Assembly (NCBI GenBank): GCA_951799445.1
Contig: OX637295.1
Location: forward strand, 15,066,001 to 15,130,000
Reading direction: 5' to 3'
Source of the DNA: Pseudisothecium myosuroides
Lineage: Eukaryota; Streptophyta; Bryopsida; Hypnales; Lembophyllaceae
Length of the DNA stretch: 64,000 nt
Of the stretch, positions 1 through 10,689 are shown piece by piece. The stretch's first letter is position 1. Each line of letters starts with the position of its first letter. A program made the translations under genes and the position numbers. A model generated the notes under the pieces. That model was not told the origin of the DNA. It saw nothing but the letters and a program-made list of their open reading frames with translations, and did no database searches.

Positions 1-245
1 AGTAGGTGCATTGGTAAGTTACTCAATGGATTCTAGCTTGGGGTTTTTTGGAAACCATTTTTTTTGTACAATTGTTTGTTGAATTGTATATTCAATCCTA
101 GAATTACCTAAAAAAAAAGGAACACACCGTAAACATACTGCCACTATCCCAATGTTGAACCTTAAAATAATTATATATGGATGAATTTGGTGGATGAGGA
201 CTCCAGGGAGGAAAGGCAACTTCTCTGGAGGCTACTGGATGTTAT

Positions 246-352
246 GCTAATCATTAGCTAAATCTTTTAGATTTTGGAAAAATGATTTTTTAATTTTAAA
301 ATAGTCACAAAAAACGCAACAAATAGTACAAGTGTTTCTTGCAATCACCTTC
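246..352. mobile_element. Terminal fragment of the GCAAGAAACAC-family element
   Basis: The end motif TGTTTCTTGCAATCACC lies at about 336-352, preceded by the subterminal word CAACAAATAGTACAAG. It is one end of the family whose complete copies are at 6180-6930, 14559-15994 and 48484-49206. The partner end is missing. The same fragment occurs in copy B at 29719-29850, where about 200 bp more of the element interior (from about 29515) is kept, so it was truncated before or during the duplication. Confidence 0.6.
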
Positions 353-1024
353 CGGAGTATAATTTTTGCTCCCGGGTTTCAATTGAAATAAGAATTATAT
401 TTCTAGGAAGTCAATAAGCTTCACTACAGTACCTTGTAAGGATTAAGACCTTCTAGTTACAATTGTCATTTTTTACATTATAAAATCTTGACATAAAAGT
501 CCATTTAATTGATTTTAGAATTCCAAAAGCAATTTTTTACATTATTTCTTTCATGCCAGCATAGTTAGGGCAAAATTCTTATTCAATTATTTAAAAGAAA
601 TTACCTTACTCCATCGACCTTCAAATAGTATTTGTTAATAGCAAGTTTGACATAATTTTTTTTAACTCATCAAAATTGCCCAACGGCATCATTTGATAGG
701 TCTGCATCCAAGATAAGTAGAAGTGAAAATTCAATTTGAAAAGGCAATATGCCTAAACTCAGTGCTATTTATTTATAATAAGATAACGGAGCCTAATTTT
801 GACTTTGGAGAGTGCTATTAAATTGCCACATTTAGATTCTTGCATAAAATGCAAATTTGGCTTTCAATATGCGAGCCTAGGCTTAATTTTAGGTTAAATT
901 ACAATCAACACTCTAAAGGTAATCTATATATGGTTTAGGCATATGGTGTCGTGAAATTATAAGGTAAAAAAATTTAAAATCTTCTTTTAACTGTGACCTC
1001 ATATTCAATAAAATCAAAGACAAT
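353..1024. other. AT-rich noncoding, duplicated
   Basis: No convincing ORF, RNA gene or element end was seen. The stretch aligns with 29851-30511 of copy B at ordinary noncoding divergence, including several homopolymer length differences. Confidence 0.6.
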
Positions 1025-1028
1025 TTAA

Positions 1029-1955
1029 CCCCTCAAAGACCAAGCTGCGTTTTTTTTGGCAACATTGATTTTTTGAGCAGCTCATTACAAATGGAAATTT
1101 ATTTATTTTCTTTGAATTTTCACACAACAAGGGGACGAGGAGTAGCTTTAAGGCCCAACAATTTTCATAACTTTTGACTACGTGGTTAAGAAGTTATTGC
1201 ATAATATGTTGTTTGTTTCTCAATTTGGACAGTTTGGGCAAATTAGAAAAAATCATTTTTTTCATAAACCAAATTTCGAAATTGTTTTTTTGGATTTATA
1301 TCTACATGGAAAGCTTTGAATCATTCCATTTTGATTAATGAGATGAAAGTTATGAGGAATTTTAGTTTATTGGTAGTTATGGATTCTCTACTCTAAAATA
1401 AACTTTGAAGTCATTTATTTTATTCAATTTTCAATATTTTTGAAAAATATAAAATCATAGGATGTAGATTGTTTATTACAACATTAAAATTGGCATTTTT
1501 CAATTTCATAACTAAATTCTTAACAATTTAGTATTTTGAATCATTTTCTATTGCTTTCTATTTACTATTTTTTTCCTATATGTTGTACAATTCCAAATGA
1601 TTTGTAAATTTTCAAGCATGTCGCCAACTTGCCAACTTGCCTTGAAGAATGAATCCAAGGAAGCACCACCAACATGGACATTTTTTCATACAAATGTGAC
1701 CTTGTGAAGTGCAGCTACTCTGTTTTTTGCAGGGCCAAAATAAGGACTTCTCTCATTTCAAATACTAATATTTTGCAATTATCTACATAGTGGAAATTTT
1801 TGAAACTTTTTCCACATCTTCTCAAACTAGCTTACTACAAGATCCTAGGGTTACATACGTTCAAAAATGTATTTTTTTCTAAAATTTGGTACTTGTACGA
1901 GAAATGGCAATTTGGGAGCGTTTTTGTTGAAAAGATATTCAAGGAACTTTAGGGG
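1029..1955. mobile_element. TTAA-family (piggyBac-like) non-autonomous element 1
   Basis: The element is flanked by TTAA at 1025-1028 and 1956-1959. The left end reads CCCCTCAAAGACCAAG and the right end GGAACTTTAGGGG. The left half is the L type (a GGCAACATTG stretch followed by a conserved block on both sides of AGTAGCTTTAAGGCCCAA). The right half is the R type, ending in the GTGAAAA/GTTGAAAA-type motif. No ORF of transposase size is present in its 927 bp. The same insertion is at 30516-31368, so it predates the segmental duplication. Confidence 0.8.
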
Positions 1956-1959
1956 TTAA

Positions 1960-2422
1960 TGATAGGAATCATGTTCGATTGATTCAAATAATTGCATCAT
2001 TTTAGGTATAAATTAGCAACACCTTGAAGTGACAACTAAAACTAACTCCTATTGTTTTGAATCATAGAATAGCAATTTGCATGGAAAAACACCACGTCTC
2101 CTACATTGAACTTGATTAGATTAGCAAAGTGTTTATGCATGTGTGCTTCAATTTATGAATTACACTCTAGTGCTTTCAACAAGATTCCAAATGTATTTGT
2201 TTCCTCCCAAATTTATGACCCATTGTATGTGCCTAGAGCGTGTTGCTTTTAAAAATTTATAACATCAATATTTTTCAAGTAGCATATAATTTAGGTTGTA
2301 CTTGCACCGTCTTTCACTATAATTTGCTAATTTGTTTGGAAAAAAATCTCCTTATGTGGCCACACACAAGACATTGAAATTCCTACATTATTGCTTTAAG
2401 GGGCTGTTACCTTAATCCCTTA
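1960..2422. other. AT-rich noncoding, duplicated
   Basis: This spacer lies between element 1 and the MITE at 2423. It aligns closely with 31373-31833 in copy B. Nothing further was recognised in it. Confidence 0.6.
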
Positions 2423-2821
2423 TAGGAGGCAATCCATTCCTGATCACCTTCCCATTGGCTTGCTATGTAGACTATTCTCTTTTCATGAAGGAGGTGAAGA
2501 ATAGTGATTAATTATGGCGCGGTTCTTGAGGCAGTTGTGGTGCATTTTGATTGGCTTTAACTCTCAATATTACAGCCACCCCTTGACCGATTTTCTTTTC
2601 AGCTCGTGATCGGAAATAGCAAGCCCTATATCACCGGTGTAGGAGGAATAGAATCTTCAATTGAAAAATTTATAGTAATTATGTTTTGAGAAATGAAAAT
2701 CTAGAAAATTGTCGAAACCTTCCAAACTCTACTTCCGGACACGGGGAAATTTTTCCAGTGAAGAAACCTGGCTTGCAGATGGTCAAATTGGCTTAAGTGA
2801 TCAGAAATGGGTTGCTTCCCT
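2423..2821. mobile_element. 399-bp MITE with GGAGGCAA-type ends, copy A
   Basis: The left end reads TAGGAGGCAATCCATTCC, and the right end is its imperfect reverse complement ending GGGTTGCTTCCCT. The left end is bordered by TTA and the right by TAA. The paralogous copy is 31834-32232 with the same length, and a third, more diverged copy lies at 36414-36792. A 3-bp TTA/TAA target fits PIF/Harbinger MITEs, but the family assignment is tentative. No coding sequence was seen. Confidence 0.65.
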
Positions 2822-2824
2822 TAA

Positions 2825-4038
2825 TCCCTAAAGTTCCATGACTATATTTTCACCGAAAACACTCAGAAATTACCATTTTTAGTAGAAATACCAAATTTTT
2901 GAAAAAAAAACTTTTTTGACACATGTGTTTGTAGGATATTATTGTAAACTAGTTTTAGAAGATGTGGAAAAAATTTTAAAATTTTCCACCATGCGGATTG
3001 GAAGATATTAGCATTTGAATTGGCAAAAATCCTTTTTTGTCCCTGCGAAAAATAGGGCAGCTGCACTTTACAAGGTCACATGTGTATGAAAAAAATGTCC
3101 AAAATGGTGGTGCTTCTTTGAATTCTTTTTTCTAAACAAGTTGGCTATATGCTTAAAAAATTTCAAATCATTTGGAATTGTACAACATACACAAAAAAAA
3201 TAGTAAGCATAAAAAAGTAGAGAATGATCTAAAATACTAAATTGTTAAGAATTTAATTATAGAATTGAAAAATGTCAATCCCAATGGTTGCAATGTTGTA
3301 ATAAACAACCTACATCCTATGATTTTTTTTTTTTCAAAAAATATTAAAAATTGAGTTAAATAAACAACTTCAAAATTTATTTCAGAGTAGAGAATATATA
3401 ACTGCCCGCAAACTAAAAAACCTCATAATTTTTTACTCATTGGTTGAAATGGAGTGATTCAAAGCTTTTCATGTATATATAACTATAGAAAACCAATTTC
3501 AAATTTTTATTTTTGAAAAAAGTGATTTTTTTCTGATTTGCCCGAACTGCCCAGTTACGAAAAAAAGTAACATATTTGACCATAACTTTTGACTCCTATT
3601 TCCAAATGTCATGAAACTTAGTGCATATGAAAGATATTCCTTGCGCCCACCTTCTATTAAAATTTCAGCTTAAAATATAGAAATCTCTAGTCACACAAAC
3701 CTGCCCAAAATTTCTATACAACCAAAAAACGCATTAGAGGAATTTTCAACCCTCCGGAGGGTTGCTCCGTAGTGACTAACCAAGCTATTAAAAAGCTTGG
3801 TCTGTCACTCCAGTTGACTGCCATAGTGAGTAGTCCACTTGGCTGACTACTCGCCGAAACAGTCAGTTTCCATGATTTATTTATTTATTTTTTAAGATAA
3901 AATTTTTTTTTATACTCGTAAAACTGTGTTCCCGAAATTTTCAGCAAAAAAAAGCAAATTTTAGGGGACCTCGGAGAGCTGCGGAGCATCCCTCCAGAGG
4001 CCTGAAATTTTTTCTAATGCATGCCGGTCCTTTAGGGG
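2825..4038. mobile_element. TTAA-family element 2, interrupted by a nested MITE
   Basis: TTAA flanks it at 2821-2824 and 4039-4042. The left end reads TCCCTAAAGTTCC and the right end GCCGGTCCTTTAGGGG. It pairs an R-type half with a Z-type half; the Z half is shared with the right side of the element at 47446-48380. Removing the nested insertion (3731-4020) leaves about 924 bp, the usual family length. Copy B lacks it and carries an unrelated element in the same site. Confidence 0.82.
3731..4020. mobile_element. 290-bp MITE nested in TTAA element 2
   Basis: The ends are GCATTAGAGGAATTTTC and its imperfect inverted copy, reading outward GAAATTTTTTCTAATGC. An inner block with CCCTCCGGAGGG at the left is mirrored by CCCTCCAGAGG at the right. 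The sequence resumes at 4021 with ATGCCGGTCC, exactly the continuation seen in the uninterrupted relative at about 48363, so the insertion is precise. Interior hairpins include AAGCTATTAAAAAGCTT. Related ends ending in TCTAATGC appear near 13840 and 19020. Confidence 0.75.
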
Positions 4039-5778
4039 TTAACATCGAACAATTGGCCCATTGTTTTTTTATGCAATACAGTATTCCCCATTTCCCACTA
4101 GAGTCAGAGTTAATGATAAGGACTTTGTGTTGCCAGGTGCTACAACACAAAATTGTGGATACCGAAATAGTAAGCAATTGGTGGAAATTTGTTGCTTTTT
4201 GATAGTGTTAGCATTAATGAAAAAGATTCGGGGCCTCCACAGGTCGCAGATGAATGAGTTAGCGAGCAATCCATTCACAAATGTCCAACTCTGACCATAC
4301 TGCAGAAACAACAATAAGCCTCTTGTAGAATTTATGAAAAGCAGAAAGGCTGAACACTGGACCCCATTGAGGTCGAAGCATGTTGTATTTCATCAGAAAC
4401 CATCTGCCATTTCTGAGAAGAAAGCCTACTGTCTCGTAATGGTAATCCAGTTGCATTCAAGCATCCCCATGTGCCTTCCATGACACACTCAATGGACTGG
4501 CATTCAATAGCCATGGAACTCACCAGGCTTCCACCACTTTGCAAGGAATTGGCAAGCCTCCTCCTCTCTGAATAAGTTTACTGTTACACCTCATATTCGC
4601 TCAAATCAAGTAATCTCACAAACCTGGCACGCACTATTCCATAACTACGGACACCTGGAAACTCATCAGATCCATCCAAGTAGTACTACGGTAATCTTGA
4701 GAGCTCTGTGCCCTTGAATGTGTCTTAGGACCCTCAATTAACTTACTGCATTCAAAGAATTAAATGGAGGAGCCCCAGCTATGCAGACCTGGACATCTTG
4801 GTCACACGTGTCCGGGCTACATAATTACTTTGATCTGCTTGCTCAGTATCTATCAAACCTGCATGCAACTCTACATGGAAATAGGAACTCATGCATGAGA
4901 GCCAGTCGTACGAACAAGTTGATCCTTGGCTTTGAATTGGTTGTAGTGATGCAGATGGTCATGATGGATATTTGTGGGTATCCTTCACTTTACGAATACA
5001 AAGCATTCCACGTTCAAGGAAATGTGCCTCAATGGCATACAAAGTTACAAGTGTTCTAAATACCTTGTGAAAACTTTGTCAATATACTCACCTTGCATTG
5101 ATTCTTTGGTTTTTGAATATGAGTTTCTAAATCCTATCTACAACCACTTTCACATTGCACAACGCAATTAGGGTTTGATTGGAGTGGATAGAACCTCAAA
5201 GTTACACCAAAGTACCGAATGTTCTTATTTTATACCCATGTAGGCATATATGGTTTTTTTTATAAAGATGGTTCAATGGGAGATTCTATTATAAAAAGAA
5301 CTTACGGTTTACAATCTACCATGATTTCCTCAAATGCACTGCAAGTTTCCATGAACGAAAGTATACACACAAGTGACTCTACTAGTAATTTGGTAGTATT
5401 TATAAGGGTTTTTTTTATGTTACATTTGTTTCTCATCTCTTTGAATTAAATAATGGCAACATTATGACTTCAACATCAAGTTATGAATTGTCCCTTATAT
5501 AGTGTATTTAAACATGTATTTGGATTGGTGTTAGTAAAATAAATCTAGTTCAAATATATGAAGTGGGGTGTCTTAAAAATGACCTTCAAAGCATTGATTG
5601 GATTTTTGAAGGATTCGCACTTCCTCCATTTTTCAATCAATTTTGATTTAAAGGAACATATAGAAGTTGCATCAAATCCATTTTGATTCATAATTATATT
5701 TCAAACTCTTGTGTCCATTTAGGGTGCTAGTTTGAAATAAGTGAAGTTACCTTCCTCTAGGTTTAGTTGAGTTCATTC

Positions 5779-5829
5779 GCTTGTATGAACTACATGCTTG
5801 TATGAACTACATGCTTGTATGAACTGCTT
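5779..5829. repeat. 17-bp tandem repeat, three units
   Basis: Three consecutive units read close to TGCTTGTATGAACTACA. Copy B has only one unit at about 38837-38853, so the array grew in copy A or shrank in copy B. Confidence 0.75.
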
Positions 5830-5850
5830 GCCATGGAGTTGGCAAAATTA

Positions 5851-6175
5851 AGGTAGAAGGTCCATAAACCAACCATCTAAGCACTGGAACTGAATTTTAG
5901 GCAGGTGAAACTTCTCAAAATATTTGTCAGTGAATTTTCCTTCAAAGACAAGAGGAGTTGACATCTAATCCAAGTCGTTTCATATTTTTTGGATCATTTT
6001 TGAATTAGTTATGAAATTTTGAAGTTGAACTACCCTAGGGTTCTAAAACCGCCCACCCCCGAAATGTACATTGTTGGTACATCAGTGAAGGCTATGAAAA
6101 AACAACATGTACAAATTGTGTACATTTATGGGGTGGGCGGTTCTAAATGCCCGAACTGTTCTCGAGCCTTCTACC
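5851..6175. mobile_element. MITE with AGGTAGAAGG ends (copy A only)
   Basis: The ends are AGGTAGAAGG at the left and CCTTCTACC at the right, bordered by TTA. The internal sequence resembles the longer MITE at 20077-22163, including the shared text AACCATCTAAG and the TTTTTGAATTA stretch. Copy B reads straight through at 38867-38875 (AAAATTATACAC), so it is absent there. Confidence 0.65.
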
Positions 6176-6179
6176 TTAT

Positions 6180-6930
6180 GGGTCGTTGCAAGAATGACCT
6201 TCCGTTTTTGTTCCATTTTGGCCAGTACTCCCAATACTCCCAGTACTCCCAGTACTACAAGCTTTTTGCATATGAATTTTTAAAAATAAAATAAAATAAG
6301 GATAATTAGTATAACACTAGAAATAGCATATCACCAAAATTTCAGACCTAAAAAAAAATCAAGGGAAAAAGTTATTCACAAGAGAAAAAAGCTGAAAATT
6401 TGAAGAAAATACATACTTTGACGTTTTAATTTGTAAAAAATAGGAAAAACAATTTTCAAAGAAACTAAAAATTTTCCATTTGGAAAGACTTTAGTTTGAA
6501 GAGATTTCACCAAAAAAATTATCTTGGAACCATCTTCAACATTCAAAATTGCGCGCGCAAGGGAGCCTTCTTTGCATGGACGTAGAGGACATAAAATATA
6601 ATATTTTTTAATGCCCCTTGTTAGGAATATGACTTCCTACTATGAGAATAGACCATAGAAATTTAAGTTCCAAATCATTAAATTTGGGGACTCCATAGTA
6701 CTAAAAACCCTTAAAACTCAAAACGTGACATATTAGTTTAAATGATTTTTAAATATAAAATGATTTTTGAAAATTTCTGAAAAATATGAGATATGATTAA
6801 ACTCAAGAGAGGAATCTCCAATAAAAATTTGAAATTCATGCGAGTCATGCTGCAAAAGTTATAGCAAAAGGAAGCATCTGCTTTTGTTTTGTGACAATGT
6901 TCCAGTACCGGTCTTTCTTGCAATGACCCT
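6180..6930. mobile_element. GCAAGAAACAC-family element, 751 bp (copy A only)
   Basis: The ends are GGGTCGTTGCAAGAA and its inverse TTCTTGCAATGACCC. The 4-bp flank TTAT is present on both sides (6176-6179 and 6931-6934), and copy B keeps a single TTAT at the matching place near 38870. The interior has the GCGCGCGCAAGGGAGCC block also found in the arms at about 14930 and 15620. A short decayed array of CAGTACTCC units lies at about 6224-6257. Confidence 0.78.
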
Positions 6931-7942
6931 TATACACATTTTGATTAACTTCCAGCAAGCATTGAAGAGAGCAATTTGGATCACGCACACTGAAGGTCCT
7001 TGCTGGGTATCTATGACTTGTTGATCTGTAAAGATCCACGTGTCCACTCCTAGCGGGAGTCCATCAAGTAACTATATGTCCATTTCCACTGATATAGCTC
7101 TAGGTATAGCTCATCCACTCCAAATGCTATGCAAGAATCAGACCTCTCTCACCCTCGATGGTTTATAATGCTTCTTTTATGAAAACTGAATCCGTGCAAA
7201 TCACCTCCAAGATGGGAGATTCCATTAAATGGCGGTATTCTATTCGCCATTTTTCCATCCATTTCCTCCTTTAGCTCTAAAGTCTAGGACTTTTATAAAT
7301 TTTAGAACAGAGTCTACACGGAAAAGTTCCAAGTTTGTGGTATACTGCCATTTTAAGGAAATTTTGGTTCAAGCCAATAGTCACACAGAATTTAGAGGTA
7401 TGGATATGAATATGAACAACAAATAGAATGAAATCACAATGGAGTATTCAGGAGACAACCTTTATGTTCAGAGAAGACTCACTAGTCCTTATCACCAAAT
7501 TTGTGACACGAATCGTAGCTCTCAAAACTGAGACTGGTATAGAACACAAGTTTTGGGCACACGTCGTGAATGTGGCAAAGTCAAGAAATATTGTCAATTT
7601 AATGAAAATATGACCTGTAGTCCTTATTTGGGAAGGAAGCATCATTTTCCTGTGCCATACTGCCATCTGCTTATGAATTTGAAAGGTACCAAGATGTTTT
7701 GAAATTAAACGAGTTTCAGACTCTGGGCTAAATTCATGGTCACCAACTGATGAGAATCCACAGGAAGCAAGCAAGAGATGGAGGAGTCATTTGATGGGAG
7801 ATCTTGTCTAAATACATGGTCTGTGCATTGTTTGAACCACTGTTGGGTGTGGTTTGGGTTTTGCAGATACCAGCTGGGTAATGATATTCATTTTCCAAGG
7901 GCATCATTGGGCTTGAGGTTACTGGAACCCATCTTTTGTTAA

Positions 7943-8848
7943 CCCCTAAAGGCCCAAAGTCCCCTTGGGGGGGACACTTGGGATTTCAGGCAGGCTCGTG
8001 CAACCTGAAATTTCGACCTGATTTTTTGAAACTTTTATTGAAGATAGGAAATCACATTAGCTTTCCAAAAATATAATTTTTTTTTCAATCGGTGCCTGGA
8101 AAAAAAAGTTATGCCGCCTGAAGTCAAAAAAGCAATTCGCAGGGCAGAAAAAAAAAACTTTAAAAAATTGATTTTTTTTCTCAAAGATCATGTTTTTGTC
8201 TATATTTGAAGCTTTGATTCATTCTATTTGGACTTAGAATGAGAAAGTTATGGACAATCTCGTTTTTCGGGCAATCTAAGTGTCTTCTTCAAAAAACAAC
8301 TTATAAAATTCATTTTCGAATGCAATTTTCAAAATTTTTCAATTTTTTTTTTGAAAAGGTTAAATTTGTTTGCAAGAACAATCCCACCGTTGAAATTATG
8401 GATTTTAAATTCCATCTAAGAGCTATTGAAGATTTAGTGTTTTGTTCAATTTTGGACCTACTTGTACTTAACAATTTTTTTATATGTGAAAATCAAGTTT
8501 TGACATTCTGAATTTTTTATCCCCGACTCTCAACTCAAATGTTCAACATAAAAAATTTTAACTTTATGGTGTGTAGTGCAAAAATAATCCACAAATGGCC
8601 GTCAAAGTCATCTGAAATTGCAATCCAGAGTTCAAAAAAACTTCTTTTTTCAACTTCAAACGCTAATATCTTCCAATCCGTACGGTCAAACTTCATGAAA
8701 TTTTTACCACATGATTTGAGACAAGTGAAGTACAAGATCCTACGGTTAGATTCTAAAAAAAAGCTTTTTTTGGTTTAGGGAGTGATCACAGTAGAAATGG
8801 CAGTTTTTAGTGGTTTCGGAGCCAGAAAATGCCTTGGGCCTTCAGGGG
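7943..8848. mobile_element. TTAA-family element 3 (copy A only)
   Basis: It is flanked by TTAA at 7939-7942 and 8849-8852. The left end is CCCCTAAAGGCCCAAAG and the right end is GGGCCTTCAGGGG. Copy B has the empty site at 39891-39894, where CCCATCTTTTG-TTAA-AATAGCGG is uninterrupted. The element is 906 bp and is the same subfamily as 54023-54929 in opposite orientation. No transposase ORF is present. Confidence 0.88.
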
Positions 8849-9082
8849 TTAATATAGCGGTGTGTTTTCCTGTGTGGTCTGAAATCTATACTTGTCCCAT
8901 TTGGTTTCAAAATGTTTTCAAACAAAGAAACAAAGATATCAATAAAATTAATTAGGAGTGTCTTGTAGATCCATTGTGTACTGTTAATCAATGAATTTCA
9001 GCTTTTGGAAATGGATATATATACCAGATTGGTATGTTCAATGGTCTCAGCTAAGAGTGCCCAAATTTTGAATGGTTGATGG

Positions 9083-9236
9083 ATGGGCAATTTCGTTAAA
9101 ATGGCGATACTTTTTAAAAATGGCATGAAAACAGTTCAGAACAGCCGTTCTAAAGTCTATATCTGTCCTAGATGGTGAAAATGGCACACTGTCAAAGTGG
9201 CACTTGGAATACCGCCATTTTCACGAAATTGCCCAT
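9083..9236. mobile_element. Short MITE with ATGGGCAATTTCGTTAAAA ends
   Basis: The left end ATGGGCAATTTCGTTAAAA is mirrored by TTTTCACGAAATTGCCCAT at the right, giving a nearly self-complementary 154-bp unit. It is absent from copy B near 40030. A relative sits inside intron 2 of the bHLH gene at 10903-11087. Confidence 0.75.
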
Positions 9237-9559
9237 ATGGGTATTTTTAATTCATGCATGCAGACACTCAAGTTAGTACATGAACAAACTGCTAAACTTT
9301 TGGAAGCTATATCTATAAAGCTCTCAAGAATCTAACAGATCACTACAAAAAGGAATGAACTTCATGATGTTGTACATTTTCAGAACCTCAAGCATTACAA
9401 AAATTCATTTTACTTATTGCAACTATCCCACTCCCATTGGAATGAGGTCAGGTTTTAAAAAATTGAAACCTGCAAGGTCGGATTCTGCTGGTCGTCTGTG
9501 CATGGTGGTGGTTGTATAAGGTGCGTGCCATTTCCTTGCTAAAAGTAATTAAGCAATTC

Positions 9560-10689
9560 TGGTACAGGAAGAACAGACAATGCCAAGATAAACAGTGGAT
9601 GCATTGAATAGTCTGCATGCATTCGAAGACAGGAGACAGAGACGTTCGATTGCTTCTTATGAAGAATTGATTTATTTTCAGTTCTCTTTGTTCTTTGGAT
9701 CACACTAAGTTTCCTTTGTCGGTAACTTGGAAATCAGATTACGCTCAGGCACATATGGCGACCAGGGAAGACAAACAGGCACTAGGATCAACCATCGGAA
9801 TTCGGACACAACGGGTCATCCAGCTTTAGCCTGTCACGCGTAATTTGGTACAGCTTTTAATTCTGTGACAGGCTCAAGCAGGACTGCGAATGGCAAACCG
9901 TTGTGCAATTTGGTACATACAGTTTCCTTCCTAATCTCAGAAATGTCATTGAAGGTTTTTGTAATCATCACACCTGGGTCGCTTATTCCTTAAGAGTATC
10001 GATCTGACAAAGAAAGGATGATTTATACCCTGGCACCACAACTAACGACAGTTACTGAGTTTTGCAGAGCATAAATGCACAGAGGACTGAACAGAAGATG
10101 AGGGACTAATACACCCAAACCTCTTTAATTTTAGCCATCACTGTGACCAGATCTACCATTTTCTCACTAAAAAGACTAGGGAAGAACCCTGTGAACCCCA
10201 GTGCTCTTATATTTAGCTTTCGCACGCAACACAACTTTATCAGTGTTACAACTTACTCCATGTGATCATGTGCATTTTGCATGCCTAGGCTGTGATTTCA
10301 TTGAGGTGAACATCCCAGTTTGAGGAAACTACAAGCCGTTTGTTATTCCTAAGCATAGAGACGCGTGAGTCACACTCAGTTCTCAGAATAACTTACAATT
10401 TGATCGATCTCTTCGAAACCTATTCCAAAGACTTTCCACAGTAGCACATTGGAATACCGATGGCAAATCTCTCATCTCACCATGTTACTTGGATTGGTCA
10501 ACGAAGTACTCTCGCTGTCAACCAATTCAACACCTTCGTGCTGGATGTATAAGTCGTGCATTCATTTACCACTGAAACTCGACAAACCGATGTCACCTCT
10601 CGTGTCACCTATCATGTTCACCTGGTGCCGATGTGTCACTTCAATAGGATGCTCGGGAAGAGAAGTAAAAGCTCTCTTCCGGACTTGAA
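9560..10689. other. Highly conserved 3' flank of bHLH copy A
   Basis: This stretch follows the stop codon of the minus-strand bHLH gene. It is almost identical to 41430-42512 in copy B apart from small indels, far more alike than the outer duplicated DNA. It probably holds the 3' untranslated region; a TTTATT at 9670-9675 reads as AATAAA on the minus strand. No second gene was recognised. The open frames here lack conserved substitution patterns. Confidence 0.5.

Larger units (their letters stand above)
4069..7940 (-). pseudogene. Degraded multi-exon gene, copy A (unidentified)
   Basis: Several minus-strand stretches read like exons and recur in copy B. One (about 7775-7935) starts KRWVPVTSSPMMP and continues with the HLGTFQIHKQMA segment near 7680. 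One ends near 6955 with QQVIDTQQGPSVCVIQIALF after a TTTACAG acceptor-like site. One (about 4350-4570) contains VMEGTWGCLNATGLPLRDS, and one follows TTTCTGCAG near 4310 with YGQSWTFVNG. The 7700-7800 exon carries a 4-bp duplication relative to copy B that shifts its frame, and transposons at 5851-6930 split the locus. I could not match the protein to a family, and exon joining is not secure. A noncoding explanation remains possible. Confidence 0.35.
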
